From: Cucumis sativus
Lineage: Eukaryota; Streptophyta; Magnoliopsida; Cucurbitales; Cucurbitaceae
DNA length: 64,000 nucleotides
NCBI RefSeq assembly: GCF_000004075.3
Contig: NC_026661.2
Coordinates: 2,728,001 to 2,792,000, forward strand
Reading direction: 5' to 3'
Shown here in pieces: positions 1 through 15,345 of this stretch. The translations under genes and the position numbers were made by a program. Position 1 is the first letter of the stretch. Each line of letters starts with the position of its first letter. The notes beneath the pieces are model-generated. The model had not been told where the DNA came from. It saw only the letters and a program-made list of their open reading frames with translations, and searched no databases.

Positions 1-2284
1 TAGGCATTTATTTACAAAGATCAACAATATTACTAACCATAACAGGCATTTTCTTAACAATCCCCTACATCTTCTGCAAACCCATCCTCCTCTTTCTAGG
101 TGAATCCAAAGACATTGCTTCCGCAGCCGAAATCTTTGTCTATGGCTTAATCCCTCAAATCTTTGCCTACTCCTTAAACTTCCCAATCCAGAAGTTTCTT
201 CAAGCTCAGAGCATTGTGTTTCCTAGCGCTTACATATCGGCAGGGACGTTGGTGATTCACATGCTGCTCAGTTGGTTGACTGCCTATAAAATGGGGATGG
301 GGTTGTTGGGAGTGTCGTTGGTATTGAGCTTGTCGTGGTGGATAATAGTGGTGGGTCAATTTTTGTATATTATTAAGAGTGACAGGTGTAAGAAGACATG
401 GCGAGGGTTCAATGTGCAGGCGTTTTCGGGGTTGTATGGATTCTTCAAGTTATCCGCGGCGTCGGCGGTGATGCTGTGTTTGGAGACTTGGTATTTTCAG
501 ATTTTGGTATTGCTTGCTGGTTTGCTTGAGAATCCTGAGCTTGCTCTTGACTCCCTTTCCATTTGGTATGTTTTTTTTTTTCATCTTCCCTTTTCCTCTC
601 TAAAATTTGAAATTTTACTTAATAATTATGAAAACTTGAATATTCAACTACATAATTATATTGCATTCATTATAGAGTTATATCTTATCTTTAAATTTGA
701 ATTATTGACTACTAATAAATATGAACAATTTTTTCATTCTAATGTGACCCACTATCAAAAACTTCCTATGAATTATTCCAAAGTGGCAGCTTAATTAATT
801 AATTGTTACTTCTCTTATTATTATTTTTATTTATCCACAATTATCAACTTCATTTAGTTACTATTTACTTTGAGAAAATAAAACTTCTTTTAATTATTGT
901 CATAAATGTGGGAGTTCAAAGTTTGACAAATTTTAGTTATGTGACACAGCATGAACATATTTGGATGCGTTTACATGATTGCAGTGGGTTTTAATGCTGC
1001 AGCCAGGTAACTTTTCTCTATTCTCTAATTTCAATACATATTCGTTTTTTATCAATTAAATTTAAGATTTGTTCCATATACAAACACTAAATTTTAGAAA
1101 TTTAAAACTATAGGAAACTAGTAATGGAGCATACAATCTTCATCTTTTTAGGGTACAATAAAAGTTTATGTTATTTACATATTCTATATTTTAATAATTA
1201 TATTTATTGTACAGTTTTCGGTTTCTCATATCAATTTTTTTGATTTTTTTTTTTTATATGTAGAGAATCTACCTTTATGAAATTGAAATTTAAAAGTTTT
1301 TAGAAGATAACTATGGAAGTGATGATCCTAAGTTAATAGTTAAGGACAAAAGTCGTAGTTTAAGATTTTGGAGGTAATATTATAGAATGCTAATTATTTA
1401 GTTTGTACGAATGACAGTGTGAGAGTGAGCAATGAACTGGGGAGTGCGAATCCAAAATCTGCAGCATTCTCTGTGGCGGTGGTGGTTGCCATTTCAACTA
1501 TCATCTCCATAATCTGTGCTTTACTTGTAATTATATTCCGCGACAACATTAGCTATATTTTTACTGATGGTGAGGCTGTAGCTGCTGCTGTTTCTGATCT
1601 TTGTCCACTTCTTGCAATCACCCTTATTCTCAACGGAATCCAACCCGTCTTAACCGGTAATTAAACTAAATCTCAAACCATTTATTTGAACACTCCTTAA
1701 ATTATCATCGCTTTTGTGCTTATGGTTTGATCTTTAAAGGGGTCGCGGTTGGGTGCGGGTGGCAAGCTTTCGTCGCGTATGTAAATATTGGTTGCTATTA
1801 CATAGTTGGAGTGCCCCTTGGCTCCCTCCTCGGCTTCTATTTCAATTTTGGTGCAAAGGTAATCATTTTCAAATCTTAGCTTAGTTGATATTTATCTCTT
1901 TAATTTCTAACATTACTCATGCTTTGGTATACGAATTACACATTGCTGAATGAACATTTGTCTCTTTTTATTTTGAAATTGAATGACAGTTTAGTTTTGT
2001 GTAAACTATGTGCACAGGGAATTTGGGTTGGATTGATGGGTGGAACCTTCATGCAGACTCTAATTTTGGTGTGGGTGACATGGCGAACAGATTGGAATAA
2101 AGAGGTAATTTTATTTTAAATTCAACTCGTTCTTTGTTTCTTTCTTTGAGACCCTTTTCTAATAGCTTTAAATTGACATATGTTGAGAAATAACAAAATA
2201 AAATTGAAATGAATTAAACAGGTGGAAGAAGCAATAAAAAGATTGAGCAAATGGGATGACACAGCAAAGCCAATTGTTGAGTAG
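1..2284 (+). CDS. MATE efflux transporter (DETOXIFICATION family), 5' truncated by window edge
   Basis: Multidrug and toxic compound extrusion family: a polytopic membrane antiporter that exports or sequesters small organic compounds, usually at the vacuolar or plasma membrane. Exons by splice consensus and phase: 1-565 (frame from base 3), 950-1006, 1418-1656, 1740-1858, 2018-2104, 2222-2284 (TAG stop). The joined protein shows family landmarks in order: [18 protein letters not shown], an [15 protein letters not shown] segment, then [15 protein letters not shown] across exons 2-3, [36 protein letters not shown], the glycine-rich GIWVGLMGG, and a C-terminus with [16 protein letters not shown]. 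Exon 2 is only 57 bp. The first third of the protein (start codon and first helices) lies before the window. The plant family is large, so paralogue and substrate cannot be assigned from this fragment; the C-terminal half looks most like the DTX27-35 group. The family call is very secure and the exon borders are good. Confidence 0.93.
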
Positions 2285-3476
2285 TGACAATGACTAACTT
2301 TTCAAATCACAGAAACAAAACAAAAAAAAAAAAAAAAAAAAAGAGATTGAGGAATTGCTACATATGATGGCATGTGAAATTTTGTTATGTAGCTTAATGT
2401 CTCTACTTTGCCTCATTGGAAAAAAGAAAGGAGAAAAAAGAGGTGCCTTATCAAAACAATTTGCCATTTCTTTTTCTTTTTTTTCTTTTCAATTTAAATG
2501 GTCATTTAGAGTTTTAATCTTTGTAATTTAGAGGTTTGTTTTATTGAATCAATCGATTTGATTTGATTTGGTTGTTTGTTGACCTAAATTCTTTTGAATT
2601 GAATTGAATATCTCTTACTGATTCCAATGAAGTTGAAGTTGGCTTCTTAAATTAATTTTTATCAAAATTGATTAAACATCAAATAAAATTAACACAAAAA
2701 AGGTAAATATTTGGTCACTATTTACGAAGGAAATGTTAAATTGTCATTTTTGAAAAATAAAAATAAATCAACAATAAACTAACTCAAACGATGAATAGTT
2801 TATAAAGCACTAAATTAATAATTTAAACGTATACTTTTACATAGGTGACCTTTTGAAACAAGAAACAATGACAAGAATAACTGAAAAATATACAATAATT
2901 ATGAACTTAGCAATGGTTTGAATTTATAAATGTAGCAAAAAAAAAAAAAAAGATTTTCTTTGTTATCATTCCAATTTGAATTCTTTGGTAAATATACATA
3001 TATTTGGTGTATGGATTAACTAATAACTTGGTATTTATGAACTTAATTTGAATCCTTCATTTGGTTCAAAGTATTATTATTTCTATAGCATCTCATACAC
3101 TCACAATGATTTCAATCCGACATTGTTGGTAGCCATTTCAAATGTTCGTCGACGAACTATTGATACTCTATGTACGAAAATATGTTTAGATGTCAAAGTA
3201 AATGTAACTCACATGCCATCAATATCCATATCAAAACAAGAGATAAAGATTAAGAAGATGGGAGGGGAAAGAAATTTCACAGTTTTTTTCTTTTTCAACC
3301 TAGAAAAAAAACAAAGTCATTTTTGTAAAAGATTTTACGGTGTGAATTCTAGCAAATTTTCACATTCAATGGAAGTCAAACAGTAATGTGACAATAATCC
3401 TTTCTGATAATAGAAAAAAAAAATACAAATATTTCAAAAAGAGAATAAAAAACCAACAATGAATTTTACAAAGCCA
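2285..3476. other. Intergenic region between MATE and L6 genes
   Basis: AT-rich sequence between the 3' ends of the convergent MATE (+) and L6 (-) genes. It should hold both 3' untranslated regions. It has an A-run at about 2322-2341 just after the MATE stop and further A-runs near 2938-2951. An open frame at 3048-3386 has no recognisable domain and low-complexity composition, so I do not call it a gene. Confidence 0.6.
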
Positions 3477-6413
3477 TTACTTCTTCTTCCCTGCTTTTCC
3501 TTCTTTTCTTCTTACGATTTCATCAGCATATTTCACTCCTTTACCCTTGTAAGGTTCTGGGGGTCTCCACTGTCTAATAGAGGCAGCAAACTGACCAATG
3601 GCACATTTATCATATCCACTTACTGTAATTCTTGTGTTTTCTTCCACTTTTATCTGAATCCCATCAGGTATCGCCATTCTAACTGGATGAGAGAACCCAA
3701 GATTTAGTACCAAGTCTTTTCCTTCTACCATTGCTCGATAACCGACACCGATCAATTGAAGTTTCTTTTCGAACCCCTTCGATACTCCTACCACCATGTT
3801 GTCTGTAAGCGTCCTGAGGAAATCAATTCAAATGGTCATATATGACACCATGCCTACACATTTACTCTTTCTCCATCAGCCATAATTCATTTGAATTTCA
3901 TAAGGAACAAAGGGCTGGTTGTTTGCATTCATAACATGAAGTCATCTTTGGATTTTCAGAATTTGAAAAGACATAAAAGCAAGTGACCCGTGTAAACTAT
4001 CTCCAAATAACTCAAAAGCTTAAGCTGATAGGTGAAGGTAAACTTTATATTATACCGTCCAAGTAAAACTTAAAGAGGAAGAAAAGTGAAATCCATGATG
4101 AGAATACCTGAAAAGTCCATGCATTTGATTGGCTCTTCTTGTCTCCAGTGCTTTCTTAACTCTTATGATCCCAGAATCTTCCCTCTCAATTTTAACCTCT
4201 CGTGGATAAAGAATTGAAAGTTCTCCTAAAGGACCCTTAACTTTCAAATCCTGACCCTGCAATGTGATGGTTACACTGGATGGCACTTGAATTGGTTGCT
4301 TCCCTATTCGTGATTCCTTGCATTCTATAGTCTTCCTCAACAGACCAATATGACATGCAGGCATTGCAGAAACACAGAATCCATTTTTTTCTCCCAAAAA
4401 TGTAGACCGAAAGTTGCTGAGATACAATGAGGAAAATGGTTTCAGTAGACAACAACACAAACAATGAACGTGTGTAAATATATATATATAACCATCCCCT
4501 AAATACAAAAAAGAAAATGATGTTGAAACAAAAGGAGTATAGATAAAGAAAATTGATCTTTTTTTCCTTCGTATCAAACATACAACACAAGTCTTAAATC
4601 ATTTGTGGCTCAACTGGATAAATATTGAACATCCCAGTCCTAGGAAAAAATGAAACCTACTATGATGCTTTTTCGAGAACAACAAACGTGCATATGAGGA
4701 TTTGAACTTCTAGAGGTAGTGTTATGCTCATGTTGGCAACTGACTAATGTGTTTATGAAATAGTTTCTTATTCTTTTTTTCTAGTAATAAGACTTTTCTT
4801 CAAGGAGCTCAAACCATTGTTATCCATCATCTAAGGCCTGGCTTTATACACTCCATAAGCTTACTTGCTTGAGAACATTAATTCAAGGGCATCCCTTACA
4901 AGCTCTACTCAGTAAATCAATCGAGTGAGAAAAATTTTCCAATAGACTCACTCCATGTTCAAGAAATGTCCACAATTCTAATTTCTTGATAACTCTCTAA
5001 ATGCAAAGAGCCAGTCACATAAAAGAAAGGATATTGTGTAGATGGCCATTGTTAGTGATGGCTAAAGGTTCAAACACACAAAAATCAACCCAAAGGCCAG
5101 TGTAACAGAAGCTCTACACATATTCAAACAGAAGAGGACTGAAACCTCCTAACTGGAAAGGGCAGACAGAGGAATATTTTTTTACCAACAACTACAATGT
5201 TAAGACAACATAAAAACAAAACTAGATTTAAGGACCCTGGTATGATACTTAATCTAAATTCTATCTACCATATCTACACCTTCATGGCATCATGACCAGC
5301 GGAAAAAAAATTCACTCTTTTAAACAATTCTCTAGATTGATGCCTTTTGTTTTCTGAACTTGACTTGGTTTTTGTAAACATGAATTGAAAGTACATAACA
5401 AACGCAGAAACGTAATAGTAGAAGCAGTATTTATAAAAACCAAATGGTTATCAAACAAGACATTAGTAATTAAAAAAACAACTTACTCAATATTGATTTA
5501 CAGTTTGTGTAAGCTCTAGGTGTTATGGTTGTGTAAATCCTGGATGGATATGCGTTTGGTTATAATGTTTTTATCATGTTTATTTTCTAAAGGAGTGAAT
5601 TATTTCAGGGTTGCACTTAATGTATGTTTATGGGTTATCTAGGTTTAGTGTTGCACGTAAAGTATTATATATATAAGATTAGAATGTTTATCAGGTTCAA
5701 GAGTTCAGCGGAGTCGGCAAGTATCGTTGGAGGAGAACGATGTCAGTCGGCATCATGCCGTCATCCGAGCTAAGCTAGTAGGTAGTTCAGGAGGGGGTAT
5801 GACAATTTTCTTTCACCTTATCCTTAAGGCCCACCCCAATTATACTTGGATGTATGTTCTCAAAGGGAGAAGCCACAAAACTAATCAATATGGAGATGTC
5901 ATTCTTCCCCTATTTCACATTGTCGAAGTAAGATAAATTTAATCTAAAAGCGAACTCAACATTCAATCTGAACTACGTGCAATAGAATCATTGAAATTTC
6001 AAGGTTTGTTGTCAACGTCTTGGTGGAATGGCTACATACTTGAAAAAATTCAACAAAGAAATTATAGATATAACTAATTCATCATTAGACCAAAATGGAA
6101 GACACACAACCCCAACAACCCCAAAATCAACCGATGCGTTTCAAGAAGCTCTCTGAATGTGAAAAAAGGAACAATTAAGAAAATTCCCGGTACACGTAAA
6201 TCATATATATACCCTGAACCCTGAAAATGAGTCTCCCAAAGATTTTCCTGAGGTCTAGACAGACATCCTCAAATTAAGTCAGCTAAATAGCCAGAAATGT
6301 AGGCACGAATTATCACGAATTCATATATTTAGAAAAGAAAAAAACACAAGAACTTACTTAGGTGAGTGTATCGAAGTTGGAGGTTGAAGAGAAGGAGGAG
6401 AAGAGAGTGCCAT
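3477..6413 (-). CDS. RPL6: 50S ribosomal protein L6, chloroplastic (nuclear-encoded)
   Basis: Component of the large subunit of the plastid 70S ribosome. Three exons on the minus strand: 6413-6358 (ATG at 6413), 4416-4108, 3813-3477 (TAA). They sum to 702 bp, giving 233 residues. The first ~50 residues are Ser/Thr/Pro-rich and acid-poor (begins [14 protein letters not shown]), as expected for a chloroplast transit peptide, which is also why this start was chosen. The mature part begins near ESRIGKQPI and contains the L6 core ([45 protein letters not shown]) and the C-terminal L6 signature [20 protein letters not shown] followed by a basic tail. The bacterial-type sequence plus transit peptide separates it from cytosolic eL6/uL6. 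Exon 1 codes only the start of the transit peptide and is separated from the rest by a ~1.9 kb intron. The gene is convergent with the MATE gene. Confidence 0.95.
4417..6357 (-). other. Intron 1 of chloroplast L6 gene, with a possible retroelement scrap
   Basis: Large 1.94 kb intron bounded by a GTAAGT donor at 6357 and a TCAG acceptor at 4417. Most is AT-rich. A locally GC-richer stretch at about 5690-5810 ends in a purine run (AGGAGGGGG) followed by TATGACA, resembling a polypurine tract next to a long terminal repeat start. No coding potential of a known retroelement protein was recognised, so this is only a hint of an old insertion. Confidence 0.5.
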
Positions 6414-6556
6414 TATGAGTGTGAGAACAGAACACCCAAGTGTGAAAGAGCGAGAGAGACCCCCTTTGGGTCCGATTACGAAGAAGATGACACAGTGACT
6501 TGCAGGCAGGCAAGAGGTGACGAGAAGGATAAGGTGGAGAAGACAGAATTCTGAAT

Positions 6557-6611
6557 TGGGCCGTTTGGGCCATGTATGATTTGTGGTCCGTGAGCTCTTC
6601 AATGAGGCCCA
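6557..6611. promoter_or_regulatory. Site II (TGGGCC) cluster in promoter of chloroplast L6 gene
   Basis: TGGGCC occurs on the plus strand at 6557-6562 and 6566-6571, and its reverse complement GGCCCA at 6606-6611. They lie 144-198 bp upstream of the L6 start codon at 6413. Site II elements (TGGGCC/T) bind TCP factors and are characteristic of plant promoters for ribosomal, plastid and mitochondrial proteins, which fits this gene. The motif positions are seen directly; the function is inferred. Confidence 0.7.
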
Positions 6612-6613
6612 TA

Positions 6614-8600
6614 TTCAGAAGTCTTTTTTATTAGTTCAAATCCCAAATGTCATCAACCTCTTTCTATCCTGCAAGAAGGGTTTGTACGTTAGAGTCCTTC
6701 TCTCAACTCTTACTTAATATGTCGTGTGGTCTATGATCACTTGAAGAGATTCTTCATTACGTGATCCTGCTTTTGAGTCTAGTTTTCATCTTCTTTGGTA
6801 TTGTAAGTGTAGAAGTAAACACATTTAGTTTCTCTAAGACGACATGATGCTTAGCTATGCAGAGACATTTTCTATAATCTGAAACTTTTGGTTGGAAAAT
6901 CTAAAAACAAGGTTGAGTTTCAGTGTTGGTTGATTCCATTAGTGGTATTCATCATACCATACTTCTGTTTGTAGTTTTCTGTTACTTAATCACAAGAATA
7001 ACTACGTTACACCCATGACTTCCTTATCAATGCTTTGTCTTGCTTTATCTTGTTTTCTTTGATTGTACTAAAAGATTTTCATTATGTTATTTCAATACTC
7101 TTTCAAATAAAAAGGGGTCAAAAGGAGATTTTGTCTTTTGCAATCACCCATTCATTTACACCTTTTTACCACATGCTTGAAATGATTCCATAACGTGCAT
7201 TTTATACTTTGTTAGTGTGACAATAAATTAGGGTTTGATCCAAAACTTCCTGTTGGGGGCAACTTCACATAAAGTTTAATACATAAAAGTTTGTCAATAT
7301 GATATATATCTAATCACAGAATTCCTTTTACTTTCTTCAGAATAAGACCGATCAGTTCTAAACTTTTTTTTTTTCTTTTAGAACAAATGTCATGTGATGG
7401 TGTAGAAGTAAATATACTATGAAACAACATGCTTTTGCTGATTATTTTCACTCTTATAAATGAGATCCATATGTCTAATATCATGTAGGGTTGCTTTTTG
7501 TCCTTGTCTTTTTACCTTTAGAAAAAGTAGAAGATAGATAAATCACAACCTAATCTCTAACTTTTAAATTTTGTACATATTCGATTTTTAAACTAAGAGA
7601 AGTTTAACATGTCAATGTGATTAAATGCTATTATATATTACCGTGTTAGCGGTTCTAGAATTACCTTAAAACTATATTCCAATTGTTATTCAATTTTTGT
7701 ATCTAACACTTTAAATATTCAATTTTAATGTATAAAATTCAAATAAATCTTATGTTTAGTCTCTATTACAAGTTTATTATTAATTTTTATAAAAACTTGG
7801 GTTCTCTTTCAACCTTATTTTTCACTATAAATTTGAAAAATATATTCACAAATTGCATCTCATTGCATAAATATTATTATTAAATATTCTAATTGGTTTT
7901 GATAAAATTAACTTTGAAGAATAAAGGTTACCATCTATTTGTTACTATCATTGGATAACAATTTCAATACTCTTTTAAAAAAATCAAGTCCATTTCTTTT
8001 TATATTTTTACTAAAGTCTTGTGCTATGAGCGCATAAGCAGGTAAAGCGTGCATGTGTTGAGCTATCAAGGAAATAATAACCTCTAAAGAGGCTAAAGCA
8101 AGACCTAATTGAAAATGAAGCGAATTATTGATTGTGTCATAAAGACTTTATTGTTTACGCCACAATGCCTTCTCAATGGAATATATGCTTCTAAAATATA
8201 TGATACGTATGACTTAGATGTCTCATATTTCTAAAAAAAAAAGCGATTTGATTGATGGGATTTGGTGAGTCTTGATCGTTACACATGACGATGCTATGGA
8301 ATCAAGCCTGTTGTTAAAGAAGAAAATCAACATATTGCTTGTGTAGCTTATCTCCTAGAGACCTTTTTGAAGAAGGTTATGTTACTAACATGTTTACTTC
8401 GATTGTGGATAAACTTATTGATATTGGATTCCTTCCGCCATCCTACCCTTTGAATTATTAGGATTGAAAAGGATTTGCATCTTTTTAAATACAAGAATTA
8501 AATCGATAGAAAAAAAAAACTAAAATTGAAAATTTGAAAACCAAAACCAGTTGGTTTTAGTTTTAGTTTTAGTTTACAAAATTTGAGTTGAAATTGGAAA
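6614..8600. other. Intergenic region between L6 and GLR genes
   Basis: AT-rich DNA between divergently transcribed L6 (-) and GLR (+). I see no convincing open frame, RNA gene or mobile element. A (TTTTAG) microrepeat occurs around 8549-8573 just before the GLR promoter. The segment up to about 7100 is slightly less AT-rich and may include L6 upstream regulatory sequence. Confidence 0.5.
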
Positions 8601-8605
8601 GAGAG

Positions 8606-9032
8606 TATAAAAAGAAAGGCAAGAAATGAAAGTAAAGGGGGAATTGTGAGTTAGATTAGTGGAATGTGAGGGATTGAGTTGATTTGACAAACAAAGTTCC
8701 GACGTCGATAATAATATTTGTGAAGAATCACGTGCAACTTTTCATCTTTGTTTCACCATTCATTTTTCCCTGTATCCCTTTTTCTTTTTCCATGTCGTGC
8801 AACTTGCGTTATACTCTGCGTCCTTTGACATGGCTACCCTTTCTTTATTCATTCAATGCTCTTAATTGCTTCTTCAATTCCACCCTCACTTCTTATCATC
8901 CCCATCTCAATCTACCAAGTGCTCAACCAGTTCCCCATCGTTTTGTATCTCTTTTTCATTCATTTCATTCTCAAACCAACCCTTCTACAGTTATTAAAAG
9001 GGACTCTTGTGAATTTAAAACAGGTCTTTTTA
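8606..9032 (+). promoter_or_regulatory. TATA box and 5' leader of GLR gene, with upstream ORFs
   Basis: A TATA-like TATAAAAAG starts at 8606. The ~400 bp pyrimidine-rich leader before the chosen ATG (9033) holds several upstream ATGs. One at 8792 opens a 114-codon frame that runs past the main start to a stop at 9134-9136. One at 8830 opens a 12-codon frame ending at 8865. One at 8856 is in frame with the receptor. An acceptor-like AAACAG at about 9022, just before the main ATG, would allow an intron in the leader to remove them. Confidence 0.5.
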
Positions 9033-14151
<5,119 letters not shown>

Positions 14152-15345
14152 ACTTTTGCTTGCCATTTGGTTCATAATAATTTCTTAGGTGGATTTCTTG
14201 GTGAAGCTGAAGCATGTACATATATGAAATCCCATGATATCGAAAATAGCATAGAAAACATCTCAACTAGTATCAAAATTGGTCAAAGCATCTAAGAATT
14301 TTGGTTCCATATTTATAACAATTTTTGGGACCATTATAACCTTTCCCTCCCTTTTTTAAGAACTACACAATGAGATGGAATTTAGAAAATTATACGTGTT
14401 CTCATAATATCTTGAATGTAGTCTTCATCTATTTTCAAGAAGCAATTGTAATTTTAGTCGAAATTTACAAACATGTTAGAGAATAGATAACAAAATAAAT
14501 AAACTCAAGACTGAAAGTATTAACTATATGATACTGAATGATTACCAAACGTCGTAACTTTTCTGTTTGTATAAAAGAAAAACCATGCAGTACTAATTTT
14601 TGTTAAGCGTTTTCACATCTATTTTTGGTTTAAAATCAAATTTGTAAATAACGGTGCTTTCTTTTACAAAGTTTAGGAAACAAAAAAAGTTATAAAACTA
14701 GAAATGGTCTGAGCCAAGAGGGAAATTGAAGTAAGAGATAGAGAGAAGAAGTAAGTTGGAGGGAGGTATCAAAAATGTAAAAATGTCGTTCTTTTTTTAT
14801 CGCTATACTTTTTAAAATCTACTATTAATTTCAAAAAGATTTTCAAGCAGCTTTGTCATTTAAAAACCAAAAATTGACTATTGAGTTATCGAGGAGCCCA
14901 AAATATCAGAGCAAAAGAAAAAAAAAAAGATAAGATAAAATAGGCTTCAAATTTAAAGTTCTAAGATCAAGGCAGATGAGTGGCAATTCCTTCATCACAT
15001 TGAATAATTGGATGCAAGCTAATAACAAATTTGCAAACTTGTTAGGTCAGAAAAAGCAAGTTTCTTGTTAAGGTTACTATTCATCATGGAAGCTGCAAAA
15101 GAAGACATTGAACATGAGGAAAAAATATAATAGTAACCATTAAATCAATTCTGACATATTCAATATGGTCGAAAAGCTTACAAGCTATTCCATCATATAA
15201 ATTATTACTGCCGATCCCATAGACCATTTAACTGGGTAACCTATCAACCAAGTGCTCACTTAGGATTAACATGAGACAAAGTATCAAAACGGAAATTCTA
15301 ACATTTATGGATTAAAAGTTGCGTTGTAACATGGATTTTGAATTC
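14152..15345. other. Intergenic region between convergent GLR and complex I-like genes
   Basis: AT-rich region holding the 3' ends of the GLR gene (+) and the small complex I-like gene (-). No further gene, RNA or mobile element was recognised. Confidence 0.5.

Noticed and set aside
3048-3386. 112-residue open frame between MATE and L6
   Set aside because: No domain, Phe/Lys runs from T- and A-tracts, and in an expected 3' intergenic position.
4590-4760. Possible tRNA because of a GGCTCAACTGGATAA segment and a TTTGAACTTC
   Set aside because: No acceptor-stem pairing or consistent anticodon and T-arm could be formed.
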